Of a DNA stretch of 64,000 nt, positions 21,745 through 35,622 are shown one piece after another. Source of the DNA: Eustoma russellianum (lineage: Eukaryota > Streptophyta > Magnoliopsida > Gentianales > Gentianaceae); contig AP025069.1 in NCBI GenBank assembly GCA_036186865.1, forward strand, positions 19,916,122 to 19,980,121. The letters run 5' to 3'. A model generated the notes under the pieces. The model saw only the letters and a program-made list of their open reading frames with translations. It was not told the DNA's origin and made no database searches. Made by a program: the position numbers and the translations under genes. Numbering within the stretch: the first letter of the stretch is position 1; every line of letters begins with the position of its first letter.

Positions 21745-24566
21745 TGTAGAGAAAAAAGGGTTTGAGTGATTAAAAAATGCATGATTTAAATAACGTGTAC
21801 TAAAGAAATGCATGACACGTTTTTGCATGAAACTTGCCTTATATAGTTCATATATAATGTTGTCATACTAAGCATTTGTTGTGTTTGAACTATTTTCAGG
21901 TGCCATCATTAATGAACTAAACTAGTTTATTAAGTGAAGTACTTAGTTAAATAAACTAAGTAGTTCATTAAAGGAAGCTATATTTGGAAAAAGCACAAAG
22001 GCAACAAATTGAAGAATGGAAAGTTTCTCCTCTCCTTTATACACGCCTTACACATATATTTTTATATATATTCAGATTTTTTTATAAAAAGGCACTACAC
22101 ACATATATTCCAACGTACTACCGACACGTTATATATTTTATGAACATACGTTAACGTCACACCACTATATACTTCATATTTATGAGTATATTCAGGTCTT
22201 ATATCATATGATATAAGTCATGGTGATGACAAAATTATTATGACACATTAAAAGGTTCTAAACCAAAAATTGTCGTATCGGGTGAATATCGAAACTTCGC
22301 CAACGTGTCACGTAATTGCCATATATAGATGGCCAGCCCCTACACTTCAAAAATGGTCACAAATTTTGTGGCTTACATGGTATATACAGCCATAAAATTA
22401 TTCCATGTTGGCACACACAAATCACCCCAAATTAAGGCCAAATTGTGGACATTCTAAATTAAATTTTTGCCACATGTTAGGCGCCACTTTAAATCAGCCA
22501 TGAGTGCTGAATATTAAAGTTTAATTTATGTATATTATGTGTAACATAATATATATAACATGTGCAAAAAAGTTGGAATTTAATCGGAGAAAAATCGAGT
22601 AATCGACAAACGTCAAAAATTCGGTTTTCTATGAACACGACACATGGAACATTTTTGGCATGATATATAACATGTATCTAGACACTTTTTACATACTCTA
22701 TACATTCTAAAGTGTTCTAGAAAAATCAATTAAAGACTGATTGAAATATACCATGTGTGTATAATTATTGTGCACTATTTTACAAAGTTGGCAAAAATAA
22801 AATTCAGCACATACACAAGCTATATCACACACCTACTACAGCTTGTTGGAGCATATGTGGAGCTTTTTTGGCATCTTGATTGGCCAAGAATGAAGCATAC
22901 AATGTTGGTGACATAAACAAAGGAGCTACACAAGGTAACATTTCAAACTTTGTCACATTTGTGACACATGCTGAAAATTCAGCATGTGTAGTTTATAGCT
23001 GGCCGAAATTTTCAAGCTAAATGGTGCCATATTTACTACTTTGAATTATATGGATTGATTGAAAGATAATATGACAATGTTTTAAAAATATTATGGAAAT
23101 AATGTGATGGTATCTTGGAATATCACACATGCTGAAAATTTCAGCATGTGTTGGAATGAATATGGCCGATTTTATGGCCTTTATGATTACTAATTTTATT
23201 CCAAAATTAGTAGAAATGTTATGTACTAAATGATGATTGATTTCTTCTTTTTTTTCAAGGAATAAATCTAGTACCTACATGGCAATATCTTGAATTTAGT
23301 GCGAATATCACACATGCTAAAATTTCAGCATGTATAGAAAGCATATGGCTGAATTCTTGGTAGGAATTGGTGATGAGTTGTCTTGCTAATTATGTGGAAT
23401 TGATATGTGACTTATGGCAACATTTTTATGACTAATTGGCACATGTTTTTAAAGGTTATTTTAAGATTTATCTAGTCATCAAATGATGACAACTTTCATC
23501 CAATCAATGAGTGCCAAGTAAGCAAGGGCTTAATGATCATCCAATGAGGAGTTGCCAAGTAAGCAGGAAAATGTCACAGTGATGCAATATACTCTTCCAA
23601 GGAATTAGAAGATAATTTTCAAGAGAAGAAAGAGGCAGCTAGGGGGCGGCAACTATTGATAAAAAGGAAAGACGAGAGCAAACAAAAAAAACACAAGACA
23701 AGGCTTACAATTCTCAAGATCAAAAACGTTTTCTACTTTTTCTTTCTACACTTATTTCTTTCTTCTCTCTAAAAGCCTATTGTACTCATATTCATACATC
23801 TTGAATAGGCTTCTTACATACCACCATATACTCTACATTGTTGTAAAAGATTGATCAATGTGTGATCAATCTTGCATCCGCTAGGTGGTGGTGTTCGTGA
23901 TCGTTATAATCACTTACAAGGTTTGTAAAGGGTTGGAGTTGGTGTGTAACTCCATAAACACTGTGTGGTACGGTGTTATTTGTGTTTTGTGATTAGTGAT
24001 AACCGAAGAAGGTGTCCTCGAAGACTGGAGTAGGTTGATTTAACCGAACCAGTATAAAATTCCTTGTGTTCTTTACTTTTCAGCACTTACTTTCAGTTTC
24101 CAGCATAGTGTATTATTTTCATCAAGTTCTTAAAAATAGTAAACAAACTTCAAAAATCACGAAACTTTCAGGAAACATAGCCACACGTCTTAAGGTTCTT
24201 TTGGCGCAAGTTTCAACCCTTTTGGACAAGTATAAGTCATCCAAATGTCAAAACTTCTGATACTAGTGCAGTCTAATTTTCTAGCTTGCAAAGGTTGAGA
24301 CTTTGAACGTATTTGACTAACATCCCAAAAGCATTTTTCAAAATTGTTTCAACCCAATTAAATACAACTAATAAGGGGTTAGTCATTAAATTTTCAGAGC
24401 ATTTGGAGTCACGTTTTAATTGGAATTAATTTTTCAAATCAGACTACCGTTTCTGGCAGATTTGCGCAATCTGACCACCAACAATTTTTGGAGGGGTTTC
24501 TGAAATTTTTATGAGATACTCAAAACATCTGAGACTAATATCTCTCCAAATTTCAGAATTTTTGAA
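21745..24566 (+). repeat. Element A 3' LTR, first part
   Basis: Starts tgtagagaaaa. It lacks the MULE and so preserves that empty site. Palindromes recur near 22975, 23127 and 23313. It is interrupted by B after ttgaa at 24562-24566. Confidence 0.92.
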
Positions 24567-27405
24567 TGTAGGATCTGCAAGGCACCACTAGAAGGGGGGT
24601 TGAATAGTGGGTGCGGAAAACGTGGTTTTTAAAATTGTTTTAAACCAAAAACCCAAATTCTGAAAACAATTTCTGTTTTCAGGACCAGTTTTGAAAACTA
24701 GGTTGCAGGTTTTCAAAATTTCTGAAATTTGGATAGAACTTAGTCCCAGATGTTCTGAGTATCTCCTAAAATGTTCAGATTAAAATTCAAACTATAACCC
24801 CTTGAAAAATCGTTGGTGGTCAGATTGCGCAAATCTACCAAAAATGGTGGTCTGATTTGAAAAATTAATTCCTATTTGTCCATAACTCCAAATGCTCTGA
24901 AAATTTAATGACTAACCCCTTATTAGTTTTATTTAATTGTGTCGAAAAAGTTTTGAAAAATTCTTTTGGGAAGTTAGTCTACGTTCAAAGTCTCAACCTT
25001 TGCAAGCCTGAAAATCAGACTGCACTAGTCTCAAAACTTTGGGCGTTTTGATGACTTATTCTTGTCCAAAAGGGTTGAAACTTGCGCCATAAGAACCTTA
25101 AAATGTGTGTCTATGATTCTAGAAAATTTTGTGATTTTTGAAATTTGTTTACTATTTTTACCAACGTGATTAAAAACGATAAACGGTGCAGAAACTGCAA
25201 GTAAGTGCTGAAAGTAAATAACACCAGGAATTTTATACTGGTTCGGTTATAAACAACCTACTCCAGTCTTCGAGGACACCTTCCTCGGTTAGCACTAATC
25301 GCAAAACACAAAATAGTACCTTACCACAAGGTTGATGGAGTTACACACCAACTCCAACCCTTTACAAACCTTGTATGAGAATACAACGATCACGAACACC
25401 ACCACCTTGCAAGTGCAAGATTGATCACACCTTGATCAATCTTTTACAACAATAAAGAAAGTATGTGGTGGTCTATATGAATCCTATTCAAATATAAGAA
25501 TATGAGTATAATAGGCTTTTAGAGAGAAGAAAGAAAGAAGTGTAGATAGAAGAGGCTAGAAAACGTTTTTGATCCTTCAATTTGCAAGACTTGTTCTTGT
25601 CTTTTGTTTGCTCTCTTCTTTCCTTTTTATCTCCATGTGGCAGCCCCCCTTAGCCTTTTTCTTCCTCTTGAAAATTATCTTCTAAGTCCTTGGAAGAGTG
25701 TATTGCATCATTGTGACATGTCCTTGCTTACTTGGCAACTCCTCATTGGATGATCATTAAGCTCTTGCTTACTTGGCACTCATTGGTTGGATGGATGTTG
25801 TCATCATTTGATGACTAGATAAATCTGAAATTAAACCTCAAAAAACATGTTCCAATTAGCCATAAACTTATTACCATAAATCACATAATCATCTTACATA
25901 ATTAGCAAGACAACTTTCTCCAACTTGCCATGCATAAATCGGCCATTTACTTCCTTCACATGCTGAAATTTCAGCATGTGTAACATTTGTATTTTATTCA
26001 AAATGTTGCCAAGTTTGCTTTGATTTATTTCTTGAAAATAAAGAAGAAATCAATCATCATTTAGTACACAATATTTCTACCAATTTTGGATTAAACTTAG
26101 TCACCAAGTAGGCCATAAAATCGGCCACATTCTTTTCTACGCATGCTGAATTTTTTTTCAGCATGTGTGATATTTGAAGATATCACATTATTAATTTCAT
26201 AATATATTCAAAATACTTCCATACTATCTCTCAATTAATCCACATAATTCAAGATTGCAAAATATGGCTCATTTAGTGTAGAAAATCGGTCATCCATATA
26301 CTACACATGCTGAATTTTCAGCATGTGTCACAAATGTGACAAGATTTGAAATGTTACCTTTTGTAGTTCCTTTCTTTATGTCACCAACATTGAATGCTTC
26401 ATTCTTGGCCAATCAAGATGTCAACAAAGCTCCACATATGCTCCAACATGATTGTCTAGGCGTGTGCATTAGTTTATACATGTGCTGAATTTTATTTTTG
26501 CGAACTTTGTAAAATAGTGCACATATAATTATACACACATGGTATATTCCAATCAGCCCTTAATTGATTTTTCTAGAACACTTTAGAATGTATGAAGTAT
26601 GTAAAAAGTGTCTAGATACATGTTATATGCCATGCCAAAAATGTTCCATGTGTCGTGTACGTAGAAAACCGAATTTTCGACGTTTATCGATTACCCGATT
26701 TTTCTCTAATTAAATTCCAACTTTTTGCACATGTTATATATATCATGTTACACATAATATACATAAATTAAACTTAAATATTCATCACTTCGGCTGATCT
26801 AAAGTGGCGCCTAACCATGTGACAAAATTGAAATTGGAATTTCCACAATTTGGCCTTAATTGAGGGTGATTTGTGTGTGCCAACATGGAATGGTTTTATG
26901 GCTTCACATACCATGTAAGCCACGAAATTTGTGGCCATTTTTGAAGTGTAGGGGCTGGCCATCTATTTATGGCAAGTACGTGACACGTTGGCTCGGTTTA
27001 GAACCTTTTAACGTGTCGTAATAAATTTGTCATCACCATGAATTATATCATATGATATAAGACCTGAATATACTCATAAATATGAGTTAAGTATAGTGGT
27101 GTGATGATAACGTACGTACGCAAAATATATAACGTGTCAGTAGTATGTTGGAATATATGTGTATGTGCCTTTTTAAAAAAATCTGAATATATATATATAT
27201 ATATGGTGAAAACGTATATATATATATATATAAAATGGCGACGCTCCTCAGGCGATCACAGGCGACATTGCGGCGATAGCCGCCGCCGGTGGAAACTACT
27301 TGATCATCTGCCTTTTCATCACGCCGTCAATATTCTCTGATATTCCCTCCTTCCCGTCGCTGCTATCTACTGAAAGATCAGGTCTTTTTATCTCTTGCGA
27401 TCAAA

Positions 27406-28617
27406 ATGTCAGCCGCGCCATCATTTGCCGCGGTTGTTGCCGGAGCGAAATCATCATGCGCCATCGATATTTCTCCGAAGACTATATCACGATACAAAGG
27501 CATCCCCTTGATATCATTTCTGGATTCTGAGATTGATGCCCTTGCTACTCCATTCAAATATTCTTTGGTATGTACTTTTTGGTATGGCCGTCCTCCATTG
27601 AAAATTATCCGTGAAGTTTTTGAGAAGATAGGGTTTCATCATGATTTGCGAATCACACTAATAGATCAAACACACATTTTGCTGAATTTTCACAATGAAG
27701 CGGATTTTCTACATTGTTTTATAGACGTTCATGGCATATTTTGGTATTGTCATATGCGCATCACCAAATGGACGGTTGATTTCGATCCTATTGGTGACAT
27801 CCCTATTGTCCCCATATGGAATGCATTTCCTGGTCTTCCAATTCATTTACATCGTCGTGAGGCACTTTTTGAGATTGTTCGCCCTATTGGTTCGCCCATC
27901 AAATTGGACGTGGCTACATCGGATGGACTCAGACCTTCCGTCGCTCGATTTTGTGTTGAGGTCGATGTTTCACAAGAACTGCCGTAGAAAATTTATTTGC
28001 AGGCAAAGAATAGATTTATACTGCAGTCAGTAATTTATGAGGATCTCCCAATGTTTTGCACTACATGCTGCCGGTTGGGCCATGCACCCGGCGCATGTCC
28101 TACCACGTCAGCCTCATCTGTGCCACCGCCGCCGCCGCCTCCTCCACCTCGTCCAAAATCTCAGCGTTGGACACCCATCAAGAAGAAATCAGTGGCGCCA
28201 ACACAGGCTAATTCGGATGTTCCAGCTACGGAGGCTGTAATTATACAGGATCATGACAGTGATACTCACGCGGATGTATTCTGTGATGCTCCAGATCCTG
28301 CGTTTCCTACTGATCCGATTCAATATGACCTGGGCCATGCATCGGATACGGAATTGCCTGCTGATGTTCCACCTGCAGATGTACCAAATGTGCCTGGCGA
28401 TGTTGTTCGACGCATGCAGTTAATCCCTCCATCTCCAGATGAGGAGGTCTTGATCTCACGTCTACAAGAGCCAGCTGAGGATGTTGTTTTTATACCAGTG
28501 GTCCCTCGTCGAAAACGTCGTGTACGAAAGGATCTACCCCCATTGCCACCATCCACCATACTAACGGGAAGTGCGTCACAGATCTTGCAGGGAAGTGATT
28601 CCACTCTTTCTCAATGA
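27406..28617 (+). pseudogene. LINE ORF1: DUF4283-type RNA-binding protein with CCHC knuckle
   Basis: A single frame of 403 codons broken by one TAG at 27985-27987. The N-terminal half (residues about 30-190) resembles the DUF4283 domain common in plant LINE ORF1 proteins. After the stop comes a knuckle CTTCCRLGHAPGAC (C-X2-C-X4-H-X4-C), then a poly-Pro run and an acidic/Pro-rich tail. ORF1 proteins bind the element RNA during target-primed reverse transcription. It overlaps the start of ORF2 by four bases (28614-28617). Confidence 0.88.
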
Positions 28618-31600
28618 ATACATTAATACGGAATATCAGAGGCATGCGTGCCTCCTTACCTAGGTTGCGTCTTTTGATTACGGAACATCGTTTGCATTTA
28701 CTAGGTCTCATTGATCCTAAGCATGCTCCTTCACATATTGATGGGTTGGGTTTACGTCTTGGTTTTTCCAGTTGTTATGCTTCTCAGTCTGAGCGCATTT
28801 GGTTTTTCTGGCGTGATTCAGAGTTTCGTGTGCTTGCTACGCAGGATCAAGATCAAGTAGTTCATTTCACATTGCTATTTCACCCGCTTCAACTCACATT
28901 TGTCCTATCAGTTGTGTATGCAAAGCACACGTCATCGCTGCATCGTGTTCTTTGGCATTCTTTATGTGACTTTGCTCGGTCTTCCGTATTACCCTGGATA
29001 ATTGGAGGAGATTTTAACACTTTTCGTGCGCTTGAGGATCATAGGGGCCGATCACATCCCCCTCTGACTATTTTACAGGATTTTAATGATTGTATCGAGC
29101 TTTGTTCTCTTATGGCACCACCATATCATGGTCCCAGATTTACTTGGGCAGATGGCAGGGGACTAGGCCGCATTCGTCGCAGATTAGATTGGTTATTTGT
29201 TAACTCCTCTTTCCAAGATGGGTTTGAAGACATGCAGTTAACACATCTTCCGCGGGTGGCTTCGGATCACACGCCATTACTATTTGAGTGTCGCCTACAT
29301 ACGGCAAGTGGCAGTCGCTCTTTTCGTTTCTTGGAATCCTGGTTACTTCATCCAGATTTTTTACTCTTATATGCAGAATGCATGGTTGTCATATCCAACT
29401 ACAGGAGGTATGTATGGCTTTTATTCGAAGTTATTTTCCCTGAAACGAGACATTCAACGGTGGAATAAGGACATATTTGGTAATAATTTAACAACCTTAT
29501 GCACGTGGAATCTCATCTTAATAATGTTGAGGCTAGTTGGGATGCTGACCCTAACGAAGAGACTCGTGAGGCATATCATCGTGCTAAAGCAGAATATCTT
29601 CGGGCATCTACTTATGAATTACATTTCTGGAAACAAAAAGCGAGGGTAAAATGGCTCAAAGAGGGCGACGCAAACACACGCTATTTTCATTCTATTGTCA
29701 AACGGCGGCGAACCAACCTCCATATACAACAGATTCGCACCTCCACTGGCACGCTGCTAACGACGTCGGCAGACATTATGGCGGAATCCATCTCGTTCTA
29801 CACCACTTTATTTGCTCGGGAGACAACACATAATCATTCATCAATTCTTTCCCACATCCCTTGTATGATATCGGAGGAAGACAATATTATGCTTACGCAG
29901 TTACCCATGGAAGCAGAGGTAAAGGAGGCAGTTTGGCATTTAGATCCCCAGAGTGCAGCAGGGCCAGATGGATTTCATGGTATGTTTTACCGATCGTGTT
30001 GGCCAGCTATACATTCTGATGTAGTTAAAGCTGTGCAGGAGTTTTTTCTTGGTGTGCCGCAGCCCACTGTAATGACTAGTGCATTGATTACTTTGATACC
30101 AAAGACAGTCTCCTCAAACTTTCAGTGATTTTCGTCCTATCTATCTTACAAACTTTCTGTGTAAAGTTTGTACGCGGATTATCGCCACACGTTTGGGCAA
30201 ACTGCTTCCTAAATTGATCTCCCCCGAACAAACAGGTTTTTTACCTGGGCATGATATTTCTTCATAATTTCTAATGGCACGTGATATGGTGCATATGCTT
30301 GATAAAGGTGGATCGCAATTATGCTTGAAATTGGACATGATGAAAGCTTTTGATCGCGTCAGCTGGGAACATCTGGAATTGTTGTTGCGACAGTTTAGTT
30401 TCTCCAATTTCTTTATTCGGATAATCCTCAACCACTGCGCGCTACTACACTATCGGTGTTAATCAATGGCCAACCTTCGGCGTCTTTCAGGCCATACAGA
30501 GGTGTCAACAGGGTGACCCACTGTCTCCATTGCTTTTCATTCTATCTTTTGAGGGTTTTAGCAGGGGCTTCAAATCTTTGGCTAACTCTGGAGCTCTACA
30601 GCCTTTTCGCCTAGGCCGTATCCCATTCGCCATCACTCATTTAGCATACGCGGATGATTTACTTATTTTCCTGAGGGGTACACAACGCAATTTACGACGA
30701 TTTCACTCTTTCTTAACTTCATATGAAACTGCATCAGGACAAAAAATTAATTTTCACAAGAGCAGTTTTATACCCTCTGCCAGCACTTTGGCTCACCAGC
30801 GTCGCTCTTTTGAGGCAATCTTATGCATGCGGAGTACCACTTTGCCATTTCGGTATCTTGGTTCATATTTGCATAAGGGTATTATTCGCTCCAAATATTG
30901 TACATCCCTCCTGCAGCATATTGATGATCGCATTCAAGGATGGCACTCTCGTCTTCTTTCCGCAGCAGGACGATTGGTGCTACTACGCTCAGTGATTTCG
31001 GCCCTTCCACTTCATATTTTTGCAGCAGGAGGTTTGCCAAAGTCAGTTATCAAAGTCATTGAAAGGAAGATGGCATCATTTTATTGGAGTAATCGACATC
31101 ATTGGGTTGCATGGTCCACAATTACTTTGCCAACTGAAGAAGGCGGCTTGGGCCTCCGGGATCTCAACAACTTACAAATGGCTTATCACTGTCAAATATG
31201 GTGGTCATATCAGCAGCATGATACACTGTGGAGTAAGTACATGCATATTAAATATGGCAGCAGAGGGGATTACCGCCCTCGCCTCCCGGATTTGCCGGTT
31301 TGGAAGCTCATTTGTCAAATCCATGCTACCTGCATTGATCAGACAGAAGGCTCAGGATCTCATCTTACATGGAAACCCATGGCATCTGGCGAGTTTTCTT
31401 TGAAATCTGTTTTTGACATTTGCCGTGTCGCAAATCCCACACTGCTCTCTGCTAAATTCATTTGGTACAAGCATCATTCTCCCACCACAAAATTATTCTT
31501 ATGGCGAATTTTCCATTCAGCTTTGCCATTTGAGGATTATATTGGCCGGTACTCTACCGCTCGACCCACACAATGTCCTTTCTGTAAACAACATTCGGCC

Positions 31601-32470
31601 ACGGTAGACCATGTTTTTCTCCACTGCAGCAACATTCGCTCCATTTGGGATTTCTTCGCCATAGAATTACATTGTACGTCACCCATCTCACTACACCTTT
31701 GTCAGTACTTGTTATCTTGGTGGTATCACTCCTCGTTTTCATCACTATATGGGATTTTAAAGATCGTCGTTCCGGCTATTGTTGTCTTCAATACATGGAG
31801 AACCTATGCAACGTTAGTATATGGCGACTCTGCTTCATTTGCTCCTTCTACACTTCGGGCTTCTATACATTATGATATTGAGATGTGGGTTAAAACTGTA
31901 CAAGGTTCAAAGATTGCAGCGGGACCCACATTTCGTCTTTCATGGATTCCAAGAATACAGTCCCCACGTCTACAGGTAGTTCGATGGTAAACACCACCCT
32001 CTGGTAGGCTAAAGTTGAATATTGATGCGTCAGTTGGCAGGCACTACGCCTCAGGTGGGGCGATTTTGCATGATCATTTCGGGGCATGTGTGGGAGCGAT
32101 TTCATTTTGGCTCCCTCATTGTACACCACTTGCAACAGAGATTCAGACAGCAGTGTTTGGTCTGCTATACTTTCTTCCACTTTATCGTTCTATTGTTTTA
32201 GAATCCAACTGTGCACAACTGATTTCACGCCTGAGACAGCCACAGCCCATCTTTGGTAACTTTCATCTTTGGCTATTACGGACATTACTGCATCAGAATT
32301 GTCTGGAATTTGTTCACGTTTACAGAGAGGCCAACATGGCGGCACACTACCTTGCTCATCATGCAATGATGTTTCCTCAGACACGGTCCTATTCGCGTCA
32401 CAGTCTACCATCACTCGTTCGTGGTACCATCGCTTTGGACCTCTCCTCTGCAAATTTGCGGGTCCCTTAA
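28614..32470 (+). pseudogene. LINE ORF2: endonuclease, reverse transcriptase, zinc-binding and RNase H domains
   Basis: Domains in order: AP-type endonuclease (28614 to about 29330; GGDFNTFRALEDHRG, RRLDWLFVN, ASDHTPLLF; the usual Glu early in the domain reads Asp in LIDPKHAP); RT (about 29500-31000; QSAAGPDGFHGMFY, LKLDMMKAFDRV, GDPLSPLLF, and YADDLLIF at the active site); zf-RVT (CPFCKQHSATVDHVFLHC); and an RNase H-like domain from 32015 (NIDAS, ATEIQ, LESN, VYREAN), where the usual Asp after LES is Asn. Breaks are frame changes near 29360, 29490, 30110 and 30500 and stops near 30265 and at 31988-31990. Confidence 0.9.
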
Positions 32471-33386
32471 TTTTTAGGTCTTCCAAATGGATTGGCACTT
32501 CTTCGCTATCTCTTCCTGTACCTTAGTTGGTGCAGGCAGGCCTGGTATGATCTGCATTTGATTCACCATATACTGTTATCTATGTCTCATATATCTGTTT
32601 CACTCAGCGTTTTATTTATCTTGTGCATGGACGGGATCACGGCTCATATTTGTTTGCATCACCGACGACGCGGCTCTTTCCGCCAGGACGAGGGATAAGC
32701 ATCAAGAGTGGAAATCTTCATGGCTTACTTTTATTTTGTTACCTTTGTATTATTTTCGTTTGTACTTTCATTCATTTTACACGTTAGCGCATATCAACAC
32801 TCTATTTATATAAATATGTACGCTTTTTCCTTCGCCAAGGTTTTATCCACAAGGGTGGTTTTACTTGGCAAGGTTTTAATGCGGCATATCATATATATTT
32901 TGGATGTTGATAATCATATACTGCTACTATCGCCATACTTTCATGCTCTGTAATAAGGTTTTTCTCCGCCATAAGTGAGGGCTTATGCTAATAAAACTTC
33001 CTTCGATTTAAAAAAATATATGGTGAAAACGTGTAGCATGAGGGAGTGGAGAACTTTCCTTTCTTCAACTTGTTGCCTTTGTGCCTTTTCCAAATATGGC
33101 TTCCTTTAATGAACTACTTAGTTCAATTAACTAAGTACTTCACTTAATGAACTAGTTTAGTTCATTAATGATGGCACCTGAAAATAGTTCAAACACAACA
33201 AATGTTTTCCATTTGATGTAAGCTTTAAAGCTTCATGGCTCGTTAGTACGGCAACAATATATATGAACTATATAAGGCAAGTTTCATGCAAAAACGTGTC
33301 ATGTCATAAAACATGTCATGCATTTCTTTAATACACGTTATTTAAATCATGCATTTTGAAATCACTCAAACCCCTTTTTCTCAACA

Positions 33387-33600
33387 ATCTCCCCCTTTTG
33401 ATGATTTACAAAATAACCTATATTCATGATTTAAATCTTGTCGCTCCCTCTCCAATCGTGCACAAATTCAAATTTTGAATTTCAAATTTAAAATTTGCTC
33501 CCGCTTGATTTGTGCAATTGATCTTTCTCTCCCCCCTTAAATCATGCATTCTCTCTCCCTTTATTTTGGAAAGAAAATCAAAAGCGCATGTAAAGATGAA
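33387..33600 (-). other. Element B purine-rich 3' tail and PPT
   Basis: On the minus strand, several purine tracts (aaagggagagaga, ggggggagagaaag, gagagggagcg) precede aaaagggggagat, which abuts the LTR. The arrangement matches the end of A, and homology to A resumes here after the missing pol. Confidence 0.75.
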
Positions 33601-33662
33601 AATAGCAAAAAAAATCATGCATTTCAAATAACATCAAAAGTGCGTTCTTAAGGGTTATTTAT

Positions 33663-35566
33663 TCAACCCTTTGAGAGTGTCCCTTTTGGTACCCAAATTT
33701 GGGTGACCCTTCTAGGTCTTCCAAAAGGTGAGAAAGGTGATGAAAACGCAACATAATATACGTTAGGGGCAAATGCGTTTGGCCTTTGGCCGAGAATCCC
33801 ATCATGCATATAGTATGGTTTTCGTTTTTGGTTTGCATGCACGGGGCGTGATCTATATGCATTTTTACGATATGAGTGTCGCATATGCATTAATGGTCTC
33901 TTTTCATATATGTATGACGCATGATTCCACTTTGTATGATATGAAGGATAAGAAGTACGATGAGATGAGATGAGTGGTGTATTAGTCTTCTTCTTAGATG
34001 CCAAATATGTCTTTGATACATCTATTTTCTTGGATGGAATGAATTTGGTTGGTTTGTTTAGTGACTCAATTTTCTCATCGTATCCTAGTCCGGTTTTGTC
34101 ACTATCATGCTTTTGTGAAGAAATGATGTGATCTAGTATGTTTGTTCCCGTATGAAATTGCTTCACCATTTTCTCTAAATTCGCATTCCCTGATTTCAAG
34201 TTTGAAATCTCGGATTTCATTTCATTATTGTGCGTGGTCAATGATGAGATCTCTGATTTTAATGCATTAATGATACATGACGACTCTTCTTTTGAATCGT
34301 TTAATTGAGAAACAAGGTTCGTGTTAGAAGATTCTAACGACTTCTTGTCTTCAATTAATCGTTTCTTTTCTTTTGCAAGAGTCTTTGAAAACTTATGCAA
34401 CTCTAAATATTGACTAAATAAATCATCGTAAGAACATTCAGAATCAGAATCAGAGTCGGAAGATACCTCATTTGATGCTTTAGATGTAAAGCATACTTTT
34501 GCCTTTTGTTCTTCCGTATCATCAGTCTCAGAGTCGGATTTGTCGCTCCAAGTGGAGGCTTTGAAGGCTCTTCTCCTTTGTTTAGGTTCTGAGATGAGTC
34601 TAGTCTTGGTCCGATCCTTGTCAAGGTATTTGTTCGTTTGTTTGTCATTATTCGGGCAATCATATGACAAGTGTCCAGGTTGTCCACATTCATAACACTT
34701 TATTTCCTTATTTTTATTTTTATGGTCCTTAGATGAATTAGACTTATGTTTAATCGATTTTCTCAAGATTTTTCTTAATCTTTTAGCCATCGTGATTAAA
34801 TCCTCAATATCAGAATCTATGTCACTATCATCTACGACGTATTCATTTGATTTAAATGCTATAGCCTTATCATTTTTGGAAATAGACTCAGAATGTCTTA
34901 AAGTGATTTTGTTTTCATATACCTTTAAAGATCCGATTAGTTCCTCCATTTTTATTGATTTGTTTTCCTTACTTTCCTCTATTGCTATAACTTTAGGATC
35001 CCATTCAGATGGAAGACTTCGTAGTACCTTCTGGACCTTTTCCTGCGTGGAGAAAGCTTTGCCAAGAGACTCAAGAGAATTATAGATGTTAGTCAATCGT
35101 AAATCGATCTCAACAATAGACTCATTTGGCAATAATTTAAAGGACTCAAGTGTGGACATAAGCATATTAATCTTGGACTCCTTTACTTGGCTAGTCCCTT
35201 CATGTTTCATTTCAAGAATTTTCCACATCTCTTGAGCACTCGAACAATTAGACACGTAACTAGACTCACTTTTACTTAGACCGTTTAAAATTAGTTGCAT
35301 GGCTTTAGCATTCATAGTCAACCTCTTTTTGTCATCTCTAGTGTAATCTTGTTTCGTTTTTATAACCTCTAGTGTGACACCATCAACAATGGACAACTTA
35401 GAAGGAACAAATGGACCGTCTTCTATGATGGACATAGATCAATATCAATGGCCATAAGAAATAGTTTCATTCTTAATTTCCATTGAATAAAGGACTCACC
35501 ATCGAAAAGAGGAGGCCTTATGGTTGACATTCCTTCTTGCACGGTGTTGTAGCTAGTGGTTGCCAT
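33663..35566 (-). pseudogene. Element B Gag, almost intact (one frameshift)
   Basis: Starts at the Met at 35566 (MATTSYNTVQEG). Relative to A, one G is missing near 35432 ('ctatgtcc' for 'ctatggtcc'), which shifts frame. Downstream, 590 codons are uninterrupted. Features are the UBN2 Gag region (LRSLPSEWDPKVIAIEESKE), an intact CCHC knuckle CYECGQPGHLSYDC, an acidic Ser/Asp cluster, a long coiled coil (KTLAKEKKRLIEDKKSLESS onward), and a basic Tyr/His/Arg-rich tail ending QIWVPKGT. Its preservation compared with A's Gag is notable. Confidence 0.88.
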
Positions 35567-35603
35567 CTCACTTAGATCGTTGGATCCTTTTGTTGTGAGT
35601 GTT

Positions 35604-35620
35604 CCTGCGCTCTGATACCA
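35604..35620 (-). other. Element B primer binding site
   Basis: The minus strand reads tggtatcagagcgcagg two bases from the 5' LTR, an initiator tRNA-Met type PBS. Confidence 0.9.
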
Positions 35621-35622
35621 CT

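Larger units (their letters stand above)
27216..33015 (+). mobile_element. Plant L1-type LINE, full-length but disabled
   Basis: About 5.8 kb, flanked by a 17-bp duplication atatatggtgaaaacgt (27199-27215 and 33016-33032) and ending in a short A-rich tail (taaaaaa). The uninterrupted LTR near 38280 shows the empty site. ORF1 and ORF2 are both present with a 5' leader of about 190 bp, so it is not 5'-truncated. Long TSD, A-tail and EN-RT-RNase H layout are typical of plant L1. Stops and frameshifts in both ORFs show it is inactive. Confidence 0.93.
24567..33386 (-). repeat. Element B 3' LTR (contains a LINE)
   Basis: Plus-strand reading starts tgtaggatctgc and ends ttctcaaca. It is about 3.0 kb without the LINE. 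Palindromes lie near 25961, 26145 (with a run of eight T in the loop) and 26305. About 37 bp present in the other LTR near 38050 are missing near 26990. Confidence 0.9.

Noticed and set aside
32492..32953. Small ORFs after the LINE RNase H domain
   Set aside because: They fall in the LINE 3' UTR and have no family resemblance.
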